Assembly: GCA_964472315.1 (NCBI GenBank)
Contig: CAYYJS010000005.1
Location: forward strand, 34,462 to 98,461
DNA from: CAYYJS01 sp964472315
Lineage (GTDB): Bacteria > Verrucomicrobiota > Kiritimatiellia > UBA8416
Direction of reading: 5' to 3'
Length of the DNA stretch: 64,000 nucleotides
Positions within the stretch are counted from its first letter, which is position 1. The number at the start of each line of letters is the position of its first letter. Under the pieces are notes generated by a model. It did no database searches, was not told the origin of the DNA, and worked only from the letters and a program-made list of their open reading frames with translations. Positions 9,642-17,756 of this stretch are shown here, one piece after another. The position numbers and the translations under genes are program-made.

Positions 9642-9917
9642 TCACACCGTGCGCTTCTCGATGACACGGATCAGGCGCCAGCGCTTCAGCTTGCTCATCG
9701 GCCTGGTCTCGACGATGCGCACACGGTCCCCGACGCCGGCGCCGTTGTCCTCATCGTGGGCGTGATACTTCTTGAAGCTACGCACCACCTTGCCGTAGAG
9801 CGGATGTGGGCGGCGCGTTTCAACCCGCACCACGATGCTCTTGTCGCCACTTCGGCTCACCACGATCCCGTTGCGTCCCTTGCGGACGCCGCGCTTGCTT
9901 GTCGTCGCTTCTGCCAT
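9642..9917 (-). CDS. rpsQ: Ribosomal protein uS17
   Basis: Early 16S rRNA-binding protein with an OB fold. The 91-residue product has RKGRNGIVVSRSGDKSIVVRVE, HPLYGKVVRSFKKYHAHDE and RVRIVETRPMSKLKRWRLI, all classic. It begins one base after the rpmC stop. Confidence 0.97.
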   Translation of the reverse strand: MAEATTSKRGVRKGRNGIVVSRSGDKSIVVRVETRRPHPLYGKVVRSFKKYHAHDEDNGAGVGDRVRIVETRPMSKLKRWRLIRVIEKRTV

Positions 9918-9918
9918 G

Positions 9919-10116
9919 TTAGTTCACATCCTGTCGTTCACGCATGAGTGTCTTGATCCGTGCCGCCTCGCGCCGCAGGAATCGCCGTTTCAGCGGCTTT
10001 TCCGATGCATCTCCCGTCGCGACGCGCACCCGAATATCGAAGAGCTCCTTGCCGGCTTCGTCCAAACGCTCAGCCAACTCCTCGCTCGTCAATTCTCTCA
10101 GTTTTGCTGCCTTCAT
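9919..10116 (-). CDS. rpmC: Ribosomal protein uL29
   Basis: A 65-residue two-helix protein at the exit tunnel that helps dock trigger factor and SRP. The start MKAAKLRELTSEELAERLDE is diagnostic. The second helix (LRREAARIKTLMRERQ) is also typical. It lies between rplP and rpsQ. Confidence 0.95.
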   Translation of the reverse strand: MKAAKLRELTSEELAERLDEAGKELFDIRVRVATGDASEKPLKRRFLRREAARIKTLMRERQDVN

Positions 10117-10145
10117 TGCACTCTCTCGGTCTTGCGGCGCGCCGA

Positions 10146-10562
10146 TCAGCCTTCGCCGCGTTTAACCAGCTTGGTCTTGAGCCCCAGCTTGGCGTCCGCC
10201 AGCCGCAGCGCACTACGCGCCACATTTTCGGGCACCCCGCCTATCTCGAACAACACCACGCCGGGCCGAACGACCGCACACCAGTATTCGGGGTTGCCCT
10301 TCCCCTTACCCATGCGCACTTCGATCGGCTTCTGAGTCACCGGCTTATCAGGGAACACGCGAATCCACAGTTTACCCTTCCGCTTCATGTGACGGTTGAT
10401 GGCCACGCGACAGGCCTCGATCTGAGTGGCCTTCAACCAGCCCCGGTCCAGCGACTTCAACCCATATTCCCCGAAGGCAACCTGCGTGCCGCGCGAAGCG
10501 ATGCCCGATCGGCTGCCCTTCTGCACCTTGCGGTGCTTCACACGTTTAGGCATAAGAGGCAT
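10146..10562 (-). CDS. rplP: Ribosomal protein uL16
   Basis: Organises the tRNA-binding sites of the large subunit. The 138 residues include MPKRVKHRKVQKGSRSGIAS, FGEYGLKSLDRGWLKATQIEA and the C-terminal GKGNPEYWCAVVRPGVVLFE signature. ATG at 10562 or 10553 are both plausible; either way the gene overlaps the end of rpsC by 8-17 bases. An earlier in-frame codon at 10583 lies deeper in rpsC and is less likely. Confidence 0.95.
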   Translation of the reverse strand: MPLMPKRVKHRKVQKGSRSGIASRGTQVAFGEYGLKSLDRGWLKATQIEACRVAINRHMKRKGKLWIRVFPDKPVTQKPIEVRMGKGKGNPEYWCAVVRPGVVLFEIGGVPENVARSALRLADAKLGLKTKLVKRGEG

Positions 10563-11217
10563 TGGATCTCTTCCCCCTTTCACCCTTGACCGGCGCCTGC
10601 TTCTCCTTGCAGATCCAGACCTTCACACCGACCCGCCCGGCGGTCGTCGCGGCCTCCGCAAACCCGTACTCAATGTTCGCGCGCAACGTATGCAGGGGTA
10701 TCTTCCCCTCCTTGTACCATTCCACGCGCGCGAGCTCCGAGCCGCCGAGGCGCCCCGCGGCGCGAATCTTGACGCCATCCGCGCCCATGTCCATCGCCGT
10801 CTTGATGGCACGCTTCATCGCACGTCGGAATGACACGCGACGTTCCATCTGCTGAGCGATATTCTCGGCCACCAACTGCGCGTTCGTATCCGGATCCCGT
10901 ATCTCCTGAATCTCCACGTAGATTTCCTTGCCCGTCAGCTTGGCAATCTCGGCGCGCACCTTTTCGATATCCTGGCCCTTGCGGCCAATGACAATGCCCG
11001 GGCGCGCCGTATGGATACTGATGCGCACGCGATTCGCATAGCGCTCGATTCCGACTCGCGCAACAGCGGCATTCTCAAGCCGCTTCTTGACAAGGTCGCG
11101 AATCATCAGATCCTCGTTCAGCATAGCGCCAAATGTGCGCTTGCCACTGAACCAGCGACTTCGCCAATCCTTGTCGACGGTGACTCTGAAACCGATCGGA
11201 TTTACCTTCTGTCCCAA
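10546..11217 (-). CDS. rpsC: Ribosomal protein uS3
   Basis: Small-subunit protein at the mRNA entry tunnel. The 223-residue product has the N-terminal MGQKVNPIGFRVTVDKDWRS, a KH domain (IVIGRKGQDIEKVRAEIAKL) and the C-terminal domain (GADGVKIRAAGRLGGSELAR, EGKIPLHTLRANIEYG). The start codon is TTG with AAGGAG six bases upstream. Confidence 0.97.
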   Translation of the reverse strand: MGQKVNPIGFRVTVDKDWRSRWFSGKRTFGAMLNEDLMIRDLVKKRLENAAVARVGIERYANRVRISIHTARPGIVIGRKGQDIEKVRAEIAKLTGKEIYVEIQEIRDPDTNAQLVAENIAQQMERRVSFRRAMKRAIKTAMDMGADGVKIRAAGRLGGSELARVEWYKEGKIPLHTLRANIEYGFAEAATTAGRVGVKVWICKEKQAPVKGERGKRSNASYA

Positions 11218-11270
11218 AGCTGACTCCTTCCAGAACCCGACTTTTCACGAAAGTCTGGTATCTAACCCTA

Positions 11271-11606
11271 TTATTCCTCGTCCGTCAAAACAATCTTGAT
11301 GTGGCACGTTCTTTTCCGGACTGGACTAACCATGCCACGCGCCCGCGGCCAGAAGCGCTTCAACGCCGGCCCCTCATCGACCGTCGCATCCTTTACGCGT
11401 AATGAGTCAACCGTCAGGTCGGCATTCGTCTCCGCGTTGGCCAGCGCCGATTTGAGTGTCTTGCCGATGGCCAGCGCCGCCTTCCGCTCGCTGATCGTCG
11501 TCACACGGAGCGCTTCCGCCACGGAAAGCCCACGAAGGCGCCCCGCCATATCGCGGGCCTTCGTTGGCGAAAGGCGCACAAATTTCGTTACCGCCTGCAC
11601 TTGCAT
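11271..11606 (-). CDS. rplV: Ribosomal protein uL22
   Basis: Lines the peptide exit tunnel. The 111-residue protein has the FVRLSPTKARDMAGRLRG start and, near the C terminus, the long beta-hairpin with ALKRFWPRARGMVSPVRKRTCH that reaches the tunnel. GAAGGAGAAG precedes the ATG. Confidence 0.97.
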   Translation of the reverse strand: MQVQAVTKFVRLSPTKARDMAGRLRGLSVAEALRVTTISERKAALAIGKTLKSALANAETNADLTVDSLRVKDATVDEGPALKRFWPRARGMVSPVRKRTCHIKIVLTDEE

Positions 11607-11624
11607 GCTGCTTCTCCTTCAGCC

Positions 11625-11909
11625 CTACTTCAGGGCAACCGTCTTGTCCGTATGCGCACCGTGCCGCCGGAACTGACGCGTCGGGGCAAACTCTCCGAGG
11701 CGATGCCCGACCATATTCTCGGTAATGAACACCGAGATGTGCTGCTTGCCGTTGTGGATTGCCATCGTATGCCCAATGAACTCGGGGGAGATCATCGATC
11801 TGCGCGCCCACGTCTTGATCGGCCGGCGTTCGCCATTTCGGTTCATCCGCTCGACCTTCAGGAGCAACTTGTTGTCTACGTAAGGGCCCTTTTTGATTGA
11901 ACGTGCCAT
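11625..11909 (-). CDS. rpsS: Ribosomal protein uS19
   Basis: Small-subunit head protein. The 94 residues begin MARSIKKGPYVDNKLLLKVE and contain IKTWARRSMISPEFIGHTMA and the ENMVGHRLGEFAPTR signature. It lies between rplB and rplV as in all S10 operons. Confidence 0.97.
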   Translation of the reverse strand: MARSIKKGPYVDNKLLLKVERMNRNGERRPIKTWARRSMISPEFIGHTMAIHNGKQHISVFITENMVGHRLGEFAPTRQFRRHGAHTDKTVALK

Positions 11910-11913
11910 AGTC

Positions 11914-12738
11914 CTACTTTCTCCGTTTCACGATGAACTTGCCGGATGGTTTCCGCTTGGCCCGCGTCTTGCCACCCTTGGCGAGTTGCGACCATGGCGA
12001 TACCGGATGCCCGCCTCCCGAAGTGCGGCCCTCGCCACCACCCATGGGGTGATCAACCGGGTTCATCGCCACGCCGCGCACCGTGGGCCGGATGCCCCGC
12101 CAGCGCTTGCGACCGGCCTTTCCATAGCTCACGCCGGAGTTATCCGCATTGCCGACCTGCCCGATCGTAGCCATGCACCGGACATTGACCAGCCGGATTT
12201 CACCTGAGGGGAGCTTAACCTGGGCAAAGCGGCCATCACGGGCCATCAACTGAGCGCCAGCGCCAGCCGTGCGCACAATCTTCGCGCCCCGGCCCGGCTC
12301 AAGTTCGATGTTGTGCAGCGTCAACCCAAGCGGGATCCGTCCCAAGGGCATCGCATTGCCAACCACCGCCTCGACATCCGGCCCGCTAACCACCTGGTCG
12401 CCAACCTTGAGTGCCACCGGCGCCAAGATGTAGCGCTTCTCGCCGTCCGCATAGTGCAGCAGCGCGATGTTCGCCGACCGATTCGGATCGTACTCGACGG
12501 CCGCAACCTTCGCGGGTATTCCCGCTTTATCGCGTTTGAAATCGATGATGCGGTAGCGGCGCTTGTGGCCGCCCCCCCGGTGCCGTGTCGTAATGCGCCC
12601 CGCCGAATTGCGGCCAGCCTTGGACTTGGCGGCCCGCGTCAGCGAACGCTCGGGCTTCGACTTCGTAATCTCGTCAAACGCCGAGAGGGTTGTGAACCGC
12701 ATGCTCGGTGTCGTCGGGTCATGTTTCTTCAGTGCCAT
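11914..12738 (-). CDS. rplB: Ribosomal protein uL2
   Basis: Large-subunit protein needed for subunit joining and peptidyl-transfer centre assembly. The 274-residue product has GRITTRHRGGGHKRRYRIID, AAVEYDPNRSANIALLHYADGEK-type core and the C-terminal GVAMNPVDHPMGGGEGRTSG region containing the conserved His. The length is standard. Confidence 0.97.
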   Translation of the reverse strand: MALKKHDPTTPSMRFTTLSAFDEITKSKPERSLTRAAKSKAGRNSAGRITTRHRGGGHKRRYRIIDFKRDKAGIPAKVAAVEYDPNRSANIALLHYADGEKRYILAPVALKVGDQVVSGPDVEAVVGNAMPLGRIPLGLTLHNIELEPGRGAKIVRTAGAGAQLMARDGRFAQVKLPSGEIRLVNVRCMATIGQVGNADNSGVSYGKAGRKRWRGIRPTVRGVAMNPVDHPMGGGEGRTSGGGHPVSPWSQLAKGGKTRAKRKPSGKFIVKRRK

Positions 12739-12765
12739 CGCTCAGTTCCCGTTCAGCGCAGTTCG

Positions 12766-13047
12766 TCAGACAAGGTTGATGCTCTGGCCGGATGCCAGCG
12801 TGACAACCGCCCGCTTCCAATCGGGGCGCTTGCCCAAGCGCGCGCTGCGCATGCGCTTGCGCTTGCCTTCATAGTTCATCGTGTTGACCCTGGAAACCTT
12901 CACGGAAAACAGCGCTTCAATGGCGCGCTTCACGTCAATCTTGTTGGCATCACGGGATACCTCGAAGAGGTATTTTGACTGTGCACCGAGAACCGTGCCC
13001 TTCTCGGTCACCTGCATCTTCCGGATAATCGCGCGCGCATCCTTCAT
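12766..13047 (-). CDS. rplW: Ribosomal protein uL23
   Basis: Docking site for trigger factor and SRP at the tunnel exit. The 93-residue product contains FEVSRDANKIDVKRAIEALF and VNTMNYEGKRKRMRSARLGK, both typical. Its ATG overlaps the rplD stop as ATGA, implying coupling. Confidence 0.96.
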   Translation of the reverse strand: MKDARAIIRKMQVTEKGTVLGAQSKYLFEVSRDANKIDVKRAIEALFSVKVSRVNTMNYEGKRKRMRSARLGKRPDWKRAVVTLASGQSINLV

Positions 13048-13682
13048 TTCGCCGCTCCGTTCTCCAGGCGCGCCTGCAGTTGCTCCAACCCGGCGCGGTT
13101 GACCACAAGCTGCGGGTAACGCAGCAATTGATAGACGTTGACGCTGGATGCCAGTTCCAGTTCCACGCCAATGACATTGCGCGCCGCCAGTGCCAGCTTG
13201 TCATCGAGCCGGTCCACGACGATCAGTACGGGACGAACAACCGCCAGCGCCTTCAAGACCGCCATGAACGCTTTCGTCTTCGGTTCGGACACCGACAGGT
13301 CACCCACCACGCGCACCGCGCCGCCCGCGATCTTCTCGCTCAACGCGCGCCGAAACGCCAATCGGGCAACCTTCTTGTTGATCTGCTTCGCGTAGCTGCG
13401 CGGCCTGGGCCCAAATGCCGCACCACCGCCACGCCACACGGGCGATTGGCGATACCCAGCCCTCGCGCGCCCCGTTCCCTTCTGACGCCACGGCTTCTTG
13501 TTGCTCCCGGCCACTTCACCCTTGTTGCGCGTCGAAGCCGTACCGGCACGCTGCCCTGCCTGATAGGCAACAACCATCTCATGAACGGCCTGATTGCCCC
13601 GCTCAAGCTCCAACAGTCCGTCGGGGAAGTCAAGTTCCCCAACCTCGGAGCCTCTCACATCGTATACCTTTAGATTACTCAT
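13044..13682 (-). CDS. rplD: Ribosomal protein uL4
   Basis: Tunnel-lining protein; in E. coli it also represses the S10 operon. The 212-residue product shows the extended loop GSNKKPWRQKGTGRARAGYR and the C-terminal VNVYQLLRYPQLVVNRAGLEQL region. The ATG shares a base with the rplC stop (TGATG). The sequence alone does not show whether it regulates its operon here. Confidence 0.97.
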   Translation of the reverse strand: MSNLKVYDVRGSEVGELDFPDGLLELERGNQAVHEMVVAYQAGQRAGTASTRNKGEVAGSNKKPWRQKGTGRARAGYRQSPVWRGGGAAFGPRPRSYAKQINKKVARLAFRRALSEKIAGGAVRVVGDLSVSEPKTKAFMAVLKALAVVRPVLIVVDRLDDKLALAARNVIGVELELASSVNVYQLLRYPQLVVNRAGLEQLQARLENGAAK

Positions 13683-14323
13683 CAGACGCGCGCCCTTTTC
13701 TTCAATGCCTTGTGCACAAGCACGACCCCGCCGTTCGGCCCCGGAATCGCGCCCTGCACGAGAAGCAGGTTATCCTCGCTACGGATACCCACAACCTTCA
13801 GGTTCTGGGTCGTCACTCGCACATGCCCCATGTGCCCAGGCATGCGTTGACCCTTAATGACACGCGCCGGATACGAGTTTGCACCGATCGAACCGACACG
13901 CCGCTTCGAATGTCCGCCATGGGTCTTGGGACCGCCCAGCATGCCGTGCCGCTTTACAACTCCCTGAAAACCTCGTCCCTTGGTGATCCCGACAACGTCA
14001 ACATGGCTCACGCCCGCGAACACATCGGTCACGCAAAGCGCGTCACCTTCCTTGAAGTTATCGCCTTCGTCAATAGCAAACTCTCTCAACACGGATTTTG
14101 CCCCGGCGCCGATTCTTGCAAATCGTGTACGCGCGGGCTTCGTCAACCGACTCTCCTTCTGGTCGCCGAACCCGAGTTGCACGGCATCGTACCCATCACG
14201 CGCAGTCGTCTTGCACTGCACCACGATGCACGGCCCGGTTGCAATGACAGTCACGGCAATGCGTCGGCCGTCTCCATCGAAAACCTGGGTCATACCCAGC
14301 TTCTTCCCAATCAGTCCTTCCAT
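13682..14323 (-). CDS. rplC: Ribosomal protein uL3
   Basis: Large-subunit protein whose extension reaches the peptidyl-transferase centre. The 213 residues include MEGLIGKKLGMTQVFDGDGR, the loop KGRGFQGVVKRHGMLGGPKT with the Gln that PrmB methylates in other bacteria, and GHMGHVRVTTQNLKVVGI. GGAG lies 7 bases before the ATG. Confidence 0.97.
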   Translation of the reverse strand: MEGLIGKKLGMTQVFDGDGRRIAVTVIATGPCIVVQCKTTARDGYDAVQLGFGDQKESRLTKPARTRFARIGAGAKSVLREFAIDEGDNFKEGDALCVTDVFAGVSHVDVVGITKGRGFQGVVKRHGMLGGPKTHGGHSKRRVGSIGANSYPARVIKGQRMPGHMGHVRVTTQNLKVVGIRSEDNLLLVQGAIPGPNGGVVLVHKALKKRARV

Positions 14324-14335
14324 GGCAGTGCTCCA

Positions 14336-14644
14336 TTAGATCTTGATTGTAATGTCCACGCCGGCGGGCAGGTTGAGCTTCTTGAGCTCATCCACTGTCT
14401 TGGCCGTCGGCTCAACGATATCGAGTAGCCGTTTGTGCGTCCGCATCTCGAATTGGTCCATCGACTTTTTGTCAACATGCGGACTGCGGTTCACCGTGTA
14501 ACGCTCGATGCGCGTCGGCAGAGGTATCGGGCCCACAACTTGGGCGCCCGTGCCTTTTGCCGTGTCGATGATGTCGACTACAGCTTGGTCGAGCACACTG
14601 TGATCGTAAGCCTGCAATCTGATTCTGATTCGCTGACCGTCCAT
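14336..14644 (-). CDS. rpsJ: Ribosomal protein uS10
   Basis: Small-subunit head protein and the NusE partner of NusB in antitermination. The 102-residue product has RIRIRLQAYDHSVLDQA, GPIPLPTRIERYTVNRSPHV and KRLLDIVEPTAKTVDELKKL. It follows fusA directly. In many bacteria tuf lies between fusA and rpsJ; here tuf is only found at 29-30 kb. Confidence 0.97.
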   Translation of the reverse strand: MDGQRIRIRLQAYDHSVLDQAVVDIIDTAKGTGAQVVGPIPLPTRIERYTVNRSPHVDKKSMDQFEMRTHKRLLDIVEPTAKTVDELKKLNLPAGVDITIKI

Positions 14645-14650
14645 GCTTTA

Positions 14651-16783
14651 TCACCCGTTCAGTAACTGTTCCTTCACCTTCTCCGGCACTATGTCGAACT
14701 GCCTCGGCTCCATCGTGTAACTCGCGCGCCCCCGACTCAGGGAGCGGATTACCGTCGAATACCCGAACAATTCGGCCAGTGGCACCGCCGCACGGATAAC
14801 CTGTAAGGCACCCCGCGCAGCCATCTCCTTAACCTTGCCTCGGCGACTGTTGATGTCACCAAGGATATCACCCATGTGTTCCTCCGGCGTCGTGATCTCC
14901 AAGGCCATTATCGGCTCCAGAAACTCGGGGCATGCCGACATCACCGCCGCACGGAAAGCCATCGTGGCCGCCGTACGAAATGCCACCTCGGTCGAGAATT
15001 CCGGATCGAAACCGCACCCAACGACGCGAACCTCCGCATCCGTCACCGCGTACCGACTCAGTACGCCGGTCACCGCACCATCCTCCAATCCCTGCTTGAT
15101 GCTCTCCCGAAAAGCGGCCGGCAGTTGGGCCGTGGACACGTCCACCGTGAATTCGTTCCCCTGCCCACGTCCACGATTCTTCACCCGCACGGTGACCGAT
15201 CCATACATCCGCTGTCCGCCAATCTCCCGATCGAACGTGTGGCTGGATTCCCCCTCTCCAGTCACCGTTTCATGGTACGCCACCATCGGCCTCCCGGTAT
15301 TGGCGACCACCTTGAACTCACGCAGCATCCGATCCTTCAATATCTCCAAGTGCAGTTCACCCATGCCGCTCAGGACCGTCTGCCCGGTCTCGGGGTCAAT
15401 CTTGATCTGGCAAGTCGGGTCTTCATCCGACAGGGACTCCAGTGCCGCTTTCAATTTCTCCCGGTCCGCGCGCGCCTTCGGCTCCACGGCCATGAACATC
15501 ACCGGTTCCGGAAAACGGATGCGCTCCAACTCCACGGCCGCATTCTCGGCACACAGCGTATCACCCGTCGTGGCACCCTTCAGTCCAGCCACCGCGCCGA
15601 TTTCGCCCGAGTAGAGTGTGTCCACCTCGGTTCGCTCGTCGGCATGCAACCGCAGCAGACTCACCACCCGCTCGCGCCGCCCCAGCCTCGGGTTGAACAC
15701 GTTCTGCCCGCGCTTGACCTGCCCGGAATACACCCTCACGAACACCACACGGCCCATGTAGGGGTCCGCCACAACCTTGAAAACCAACGCGGCAAACGGC
15801 CCGTAGTCATCGGCTTCACGCCACAGACGCTCGCCGCTCTTCCCGTGCGTACCTTCGACGGCGGGAACATCCAGCGGCGACGGCAGATACGTCACGACGG
15901 CATCCAGCAACTGCTGCACGCCCTTGTTTCGCAGCGACGACCCGCACAGAACCGGCGTCATCATGTTGCGCAACGTCGCCCGGCGGATTCCATCCTTTAA
16001 CACACCGCCCGGAACCTCAGGATCCACCAAGTAAGCCTCAAGGACCTCCTCGTCGACCTCCGCAACTTGCTCAACCAACCGCGCCCGGGCTATCTCGGCA
16101 TCGTCGACCATGCCCTCGGGAATCGCTCCCCTCGTAAACCGGGCACCCAAACTTGAATCGTCAAATGTGATGGCCATCCGATCGATGACGTCCACCACGC
16201 CCGCAAACTGCTCTTCCTGCCCCAACGGCAACTGTACCACAGCGGCATTAGCCCCAAGCCGATCCCGGATTTCCGAGACCACGGTCCCGAACTCAGCACC
16301 CATCCGATCCATCTTGTTGACGAACGCGATCCGTGGCACGCGATAGCGGTCCGCCTGATGCCACACCGTCTCTGACTGCGGCTGCACACCACCAACTCCG
16401 CAGAAGACCCCAACCGCGCCATCCAGCACGCGCAGAGACCGCTCCACTTCCACCGTAAAATCGACATGCCCTGGCGTATCGATGATGTTCACCTGATGGT
16501 CCATCCAGTAGCAGGTTGTCGCAGCGCTGGTAATCGTGATGCCGCGCTCCTTCTCCTGAATCATCCAGTCCATCACCGTATTGCCGTCATGGACCTCTCC
16601 CAGTTTGTGCACCCGACCGGCGTAGAACAAAATCCGTTCGGTGGTCGTGGTCTTACCCGCATCGATGTGGGCAATAATGCCGATGTTACGAACGCGAGCC
16701 AACGGCCTATCCCGCTCGGGCGCCTCGCGCCGCCGGTCCGCCGCCGTGCCCTTACCTGTACCACCGTTGCCCACGACGACCAC
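14651..16783 (-). CDS. fusA: Elongation factor G
   Basis: GTPase that drives translocation and, with RRF, ribosome recycling. The 710-residue product has P-loop AHIDAGKTTTTE, switch II DTPGHVDF, NKMD, then domains II-V including MGELHLEI and EHMGDILGDINSRRGKVKEM. The start is uncertain. GTG at 16783 gives about 25 residues before the conserved RNIGIIAHID, longer than usual, and has only a weak Shine-Dalgarno; a GTG nine bases further in is possible. It lies between rpsG and rpsJ. Confidence 0.96.
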   Translation of the reverse strand: MVVVGNGGTGKGTAADRRREAPERDRPLARVRNIGIIAHIDAGKTTTTERILFYAGRVHKLGEVHDGNTVMDWMIQEKERGITITSAATTCYWMDHQVNIIDTPGHVDFTVEVERSLRVLDGAVGVFCGVGGVQPQSETVWHQADRYRVPRIAFVNKMDRMGAEFGTVVSEIRDRLGANAAVVQLPLGQEEQFAGVVDVIDRMAITFDDSSLGARFTRGAIPEGMVDDAEIARARLVEQVAEVDEEVLEAYLVDPEVPGGVLKDGIRRATLRNMMTPVLCGSSLRNKGVQQLLDAVVTYLPSPLDVPAVEGTHGKSGERLWREADDYGPFAALVFKVVADPYMGRVVFVRVYSGQVKRGQNVFNPRLGRRERVVSLLRLHADERTEVDTLYSGEIGAVAGLKGATTGDTLCAENAAVELERIRFPEPVMFMAVEPKARADREKLKAALESLSDEDPTCQIKIDPETGQTVLSGMGELHLEILKDRMLREFKVVANTGRPMVAYHETVTGEGESSHTFDREIGGQRMYGSVTVRVKNRGRGQGNEFTVDVSTAQLPAAFRESIKQGLEDGAVTGVLSRYAVTDAEVRVVGCGFDPEFSTEVAFRTAATMAFRAAVMSACPEFLEPIMALEITTPEEHMGDILGDINSRRGKVKEMAARGALQVIRAAVPLAELFGYSTVIRSLSRGRASYTMEPRQFDIVPEKVKEQLLNG

Positions 16784-16819
16784 CGTTTCCGTGACATGCC
16801 TGACCGCGATCCGCGTCCG

Positions 16820-17290
16820 CTACCACGCGTAATGCGCAAACGCCTTGTTGGCCTGCGCCATCTTATGCGTGTCATCCCGCTTCTTGATGCAACTGCCCTG
16901 ATTCTGCATCGCGTCCATGAGTTCCATGGCCATGGCACGCCGCATCGGCATGCCACGCCGCCCGCTGGAGTATTGAACAAGCCACCGCAACGCCAAGGCC
17001 ATCTGCCGGTTCGGACTGACTTCCACCGGCACCTGATACGTGGCCCCACCAACGCGTCGCGACTTCACTTCCACGCGCGGTTTGATATTGTCGATCGCCT
17101 TGACCAGCACTTCAACCGGGTCCTGCGACAGGCGCGTCTTAATCTCATCCATCGCGCCATACACGATGCTCTCCGCCGTCGCCTTCTTGCCGCTCTGCAT
17201 GATGTAGTTGATGACGCGCGCAACCATTTCGCTGCTGTACTTCGGGTCAGGCGCCACCACTCGACGCTCCGCTTTATGTCTACGTGCCAT
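16820..17290 (-). CDS. rpsG: Ribosomal protein uS7
   Basis: Small-subunit head protein that starts assembly of the 3' domain. The 156 residues begin MARRHKAERRVVAPDPKYSS and contain VKAIDNIKPRVEVKSRRVGG and RRGMPMRRAMAMELMDA. GAGGAAAATCC precedes the ATG. This is the str-operon position. Confidence 0.97.
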   Translation of the reverse strand: MARRHKAERRVVAPDPKYSSEMVARVINYIMQSGKKATAESIVYGAMDEIKTRLSQDPVEVLVKAIDNIKPRVEVKSRRVGGATYQVPVEVSPNRQMALALRWLVQYSSGRRGMPMRRAMAMELMDAMQNQGSCIKKRDDTHKMAQANKAFAHYAW

Positions 17291-17315
17291 GGATTTTCCT
17301 CGCTCGGGCCGAAAC

Positions 17316-17687
17316 CTACTTGCCCTTCTTCATCCCATATTTGGATCGGCCGCGTTTCCGACCGTCAACCCCCAGGCAGTCCAACGTTCCACGGACCACG
17401 TGGTAACGAACACCCGGCAAATCCTTCACGCGCCCACCGCGTACCAGCACGACACTGTGCTCCTGCAAGTTGTGCCCCTCGCCGCCAATATAGGCGGTCA
17501 CCTCGTAGCCGGAAGTCAAACGCACACGAGCCACTTTGCGCAACGCCGAGTTCGGCTTCTTGGGCGTCTGGGTCTTCACCAACAGGCACACACCGCGCCG
17601 TTGCGGTGCACCGACCAACGCAGGCGACTTGCTCTTCTTCCTGATGTTCGTGCGCCCTTTGCGAACCAGCTGATTGATCGTCGGCAT
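17316..17687 (-). CDS. rpsL: Ribosomal protein uS12
   Basis: Decoding-centre protein and the usual target of streptomycin-resistance mutations. The 123-residue product has MPTINQLVRKGR, the loop TPKKPNSALRKVARVRL with the Lys that corresponds to K43, and the second loop RGGRVKDLPGVRYH with the Asp that RimO modifies in other bacteria. Both loops look wild type. ATG at 17687 with GAGGAA upstream is preferred to an in-frame GTG at 17714. Confidence 0.97.
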   Translation of the reverse strand: MPTINQLVRKGRTNIRKKSKSPALVGAPQRRGVCLLVKTQTPKKPNSALRKVARVRLTSGYEVTAYIGGEGHNLQEHSVVLVRGGRVKDLPGVRYHVVRGTLDCLGVDGRKRGRSKYGMKKGK

Positions 17688-17723
17688 ATACTTAGTTCCT
17701 CGCCATTTCACCACAAAGATCGA

Positions 17724-17753
17724 AAGTTACCAGACCCGCAGGGGGAATGGCAA
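17724..17753 (-). promoter_or_regulatory. Possible internal promoter before rpsL
   Basis: On the minus strand TTGCCA (17748-17753) and TAACTT (17724-17729) are 18 bases apart in the rpoC-rpsL gap. The -10 matches the TAnCnT form seen at the stronger promoters of this window. It would let the str/S10 genes be transcribed apart from rpoBC. The match is moderate. Confidence 0.3.
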
Positions 17754-17756
17754 GCC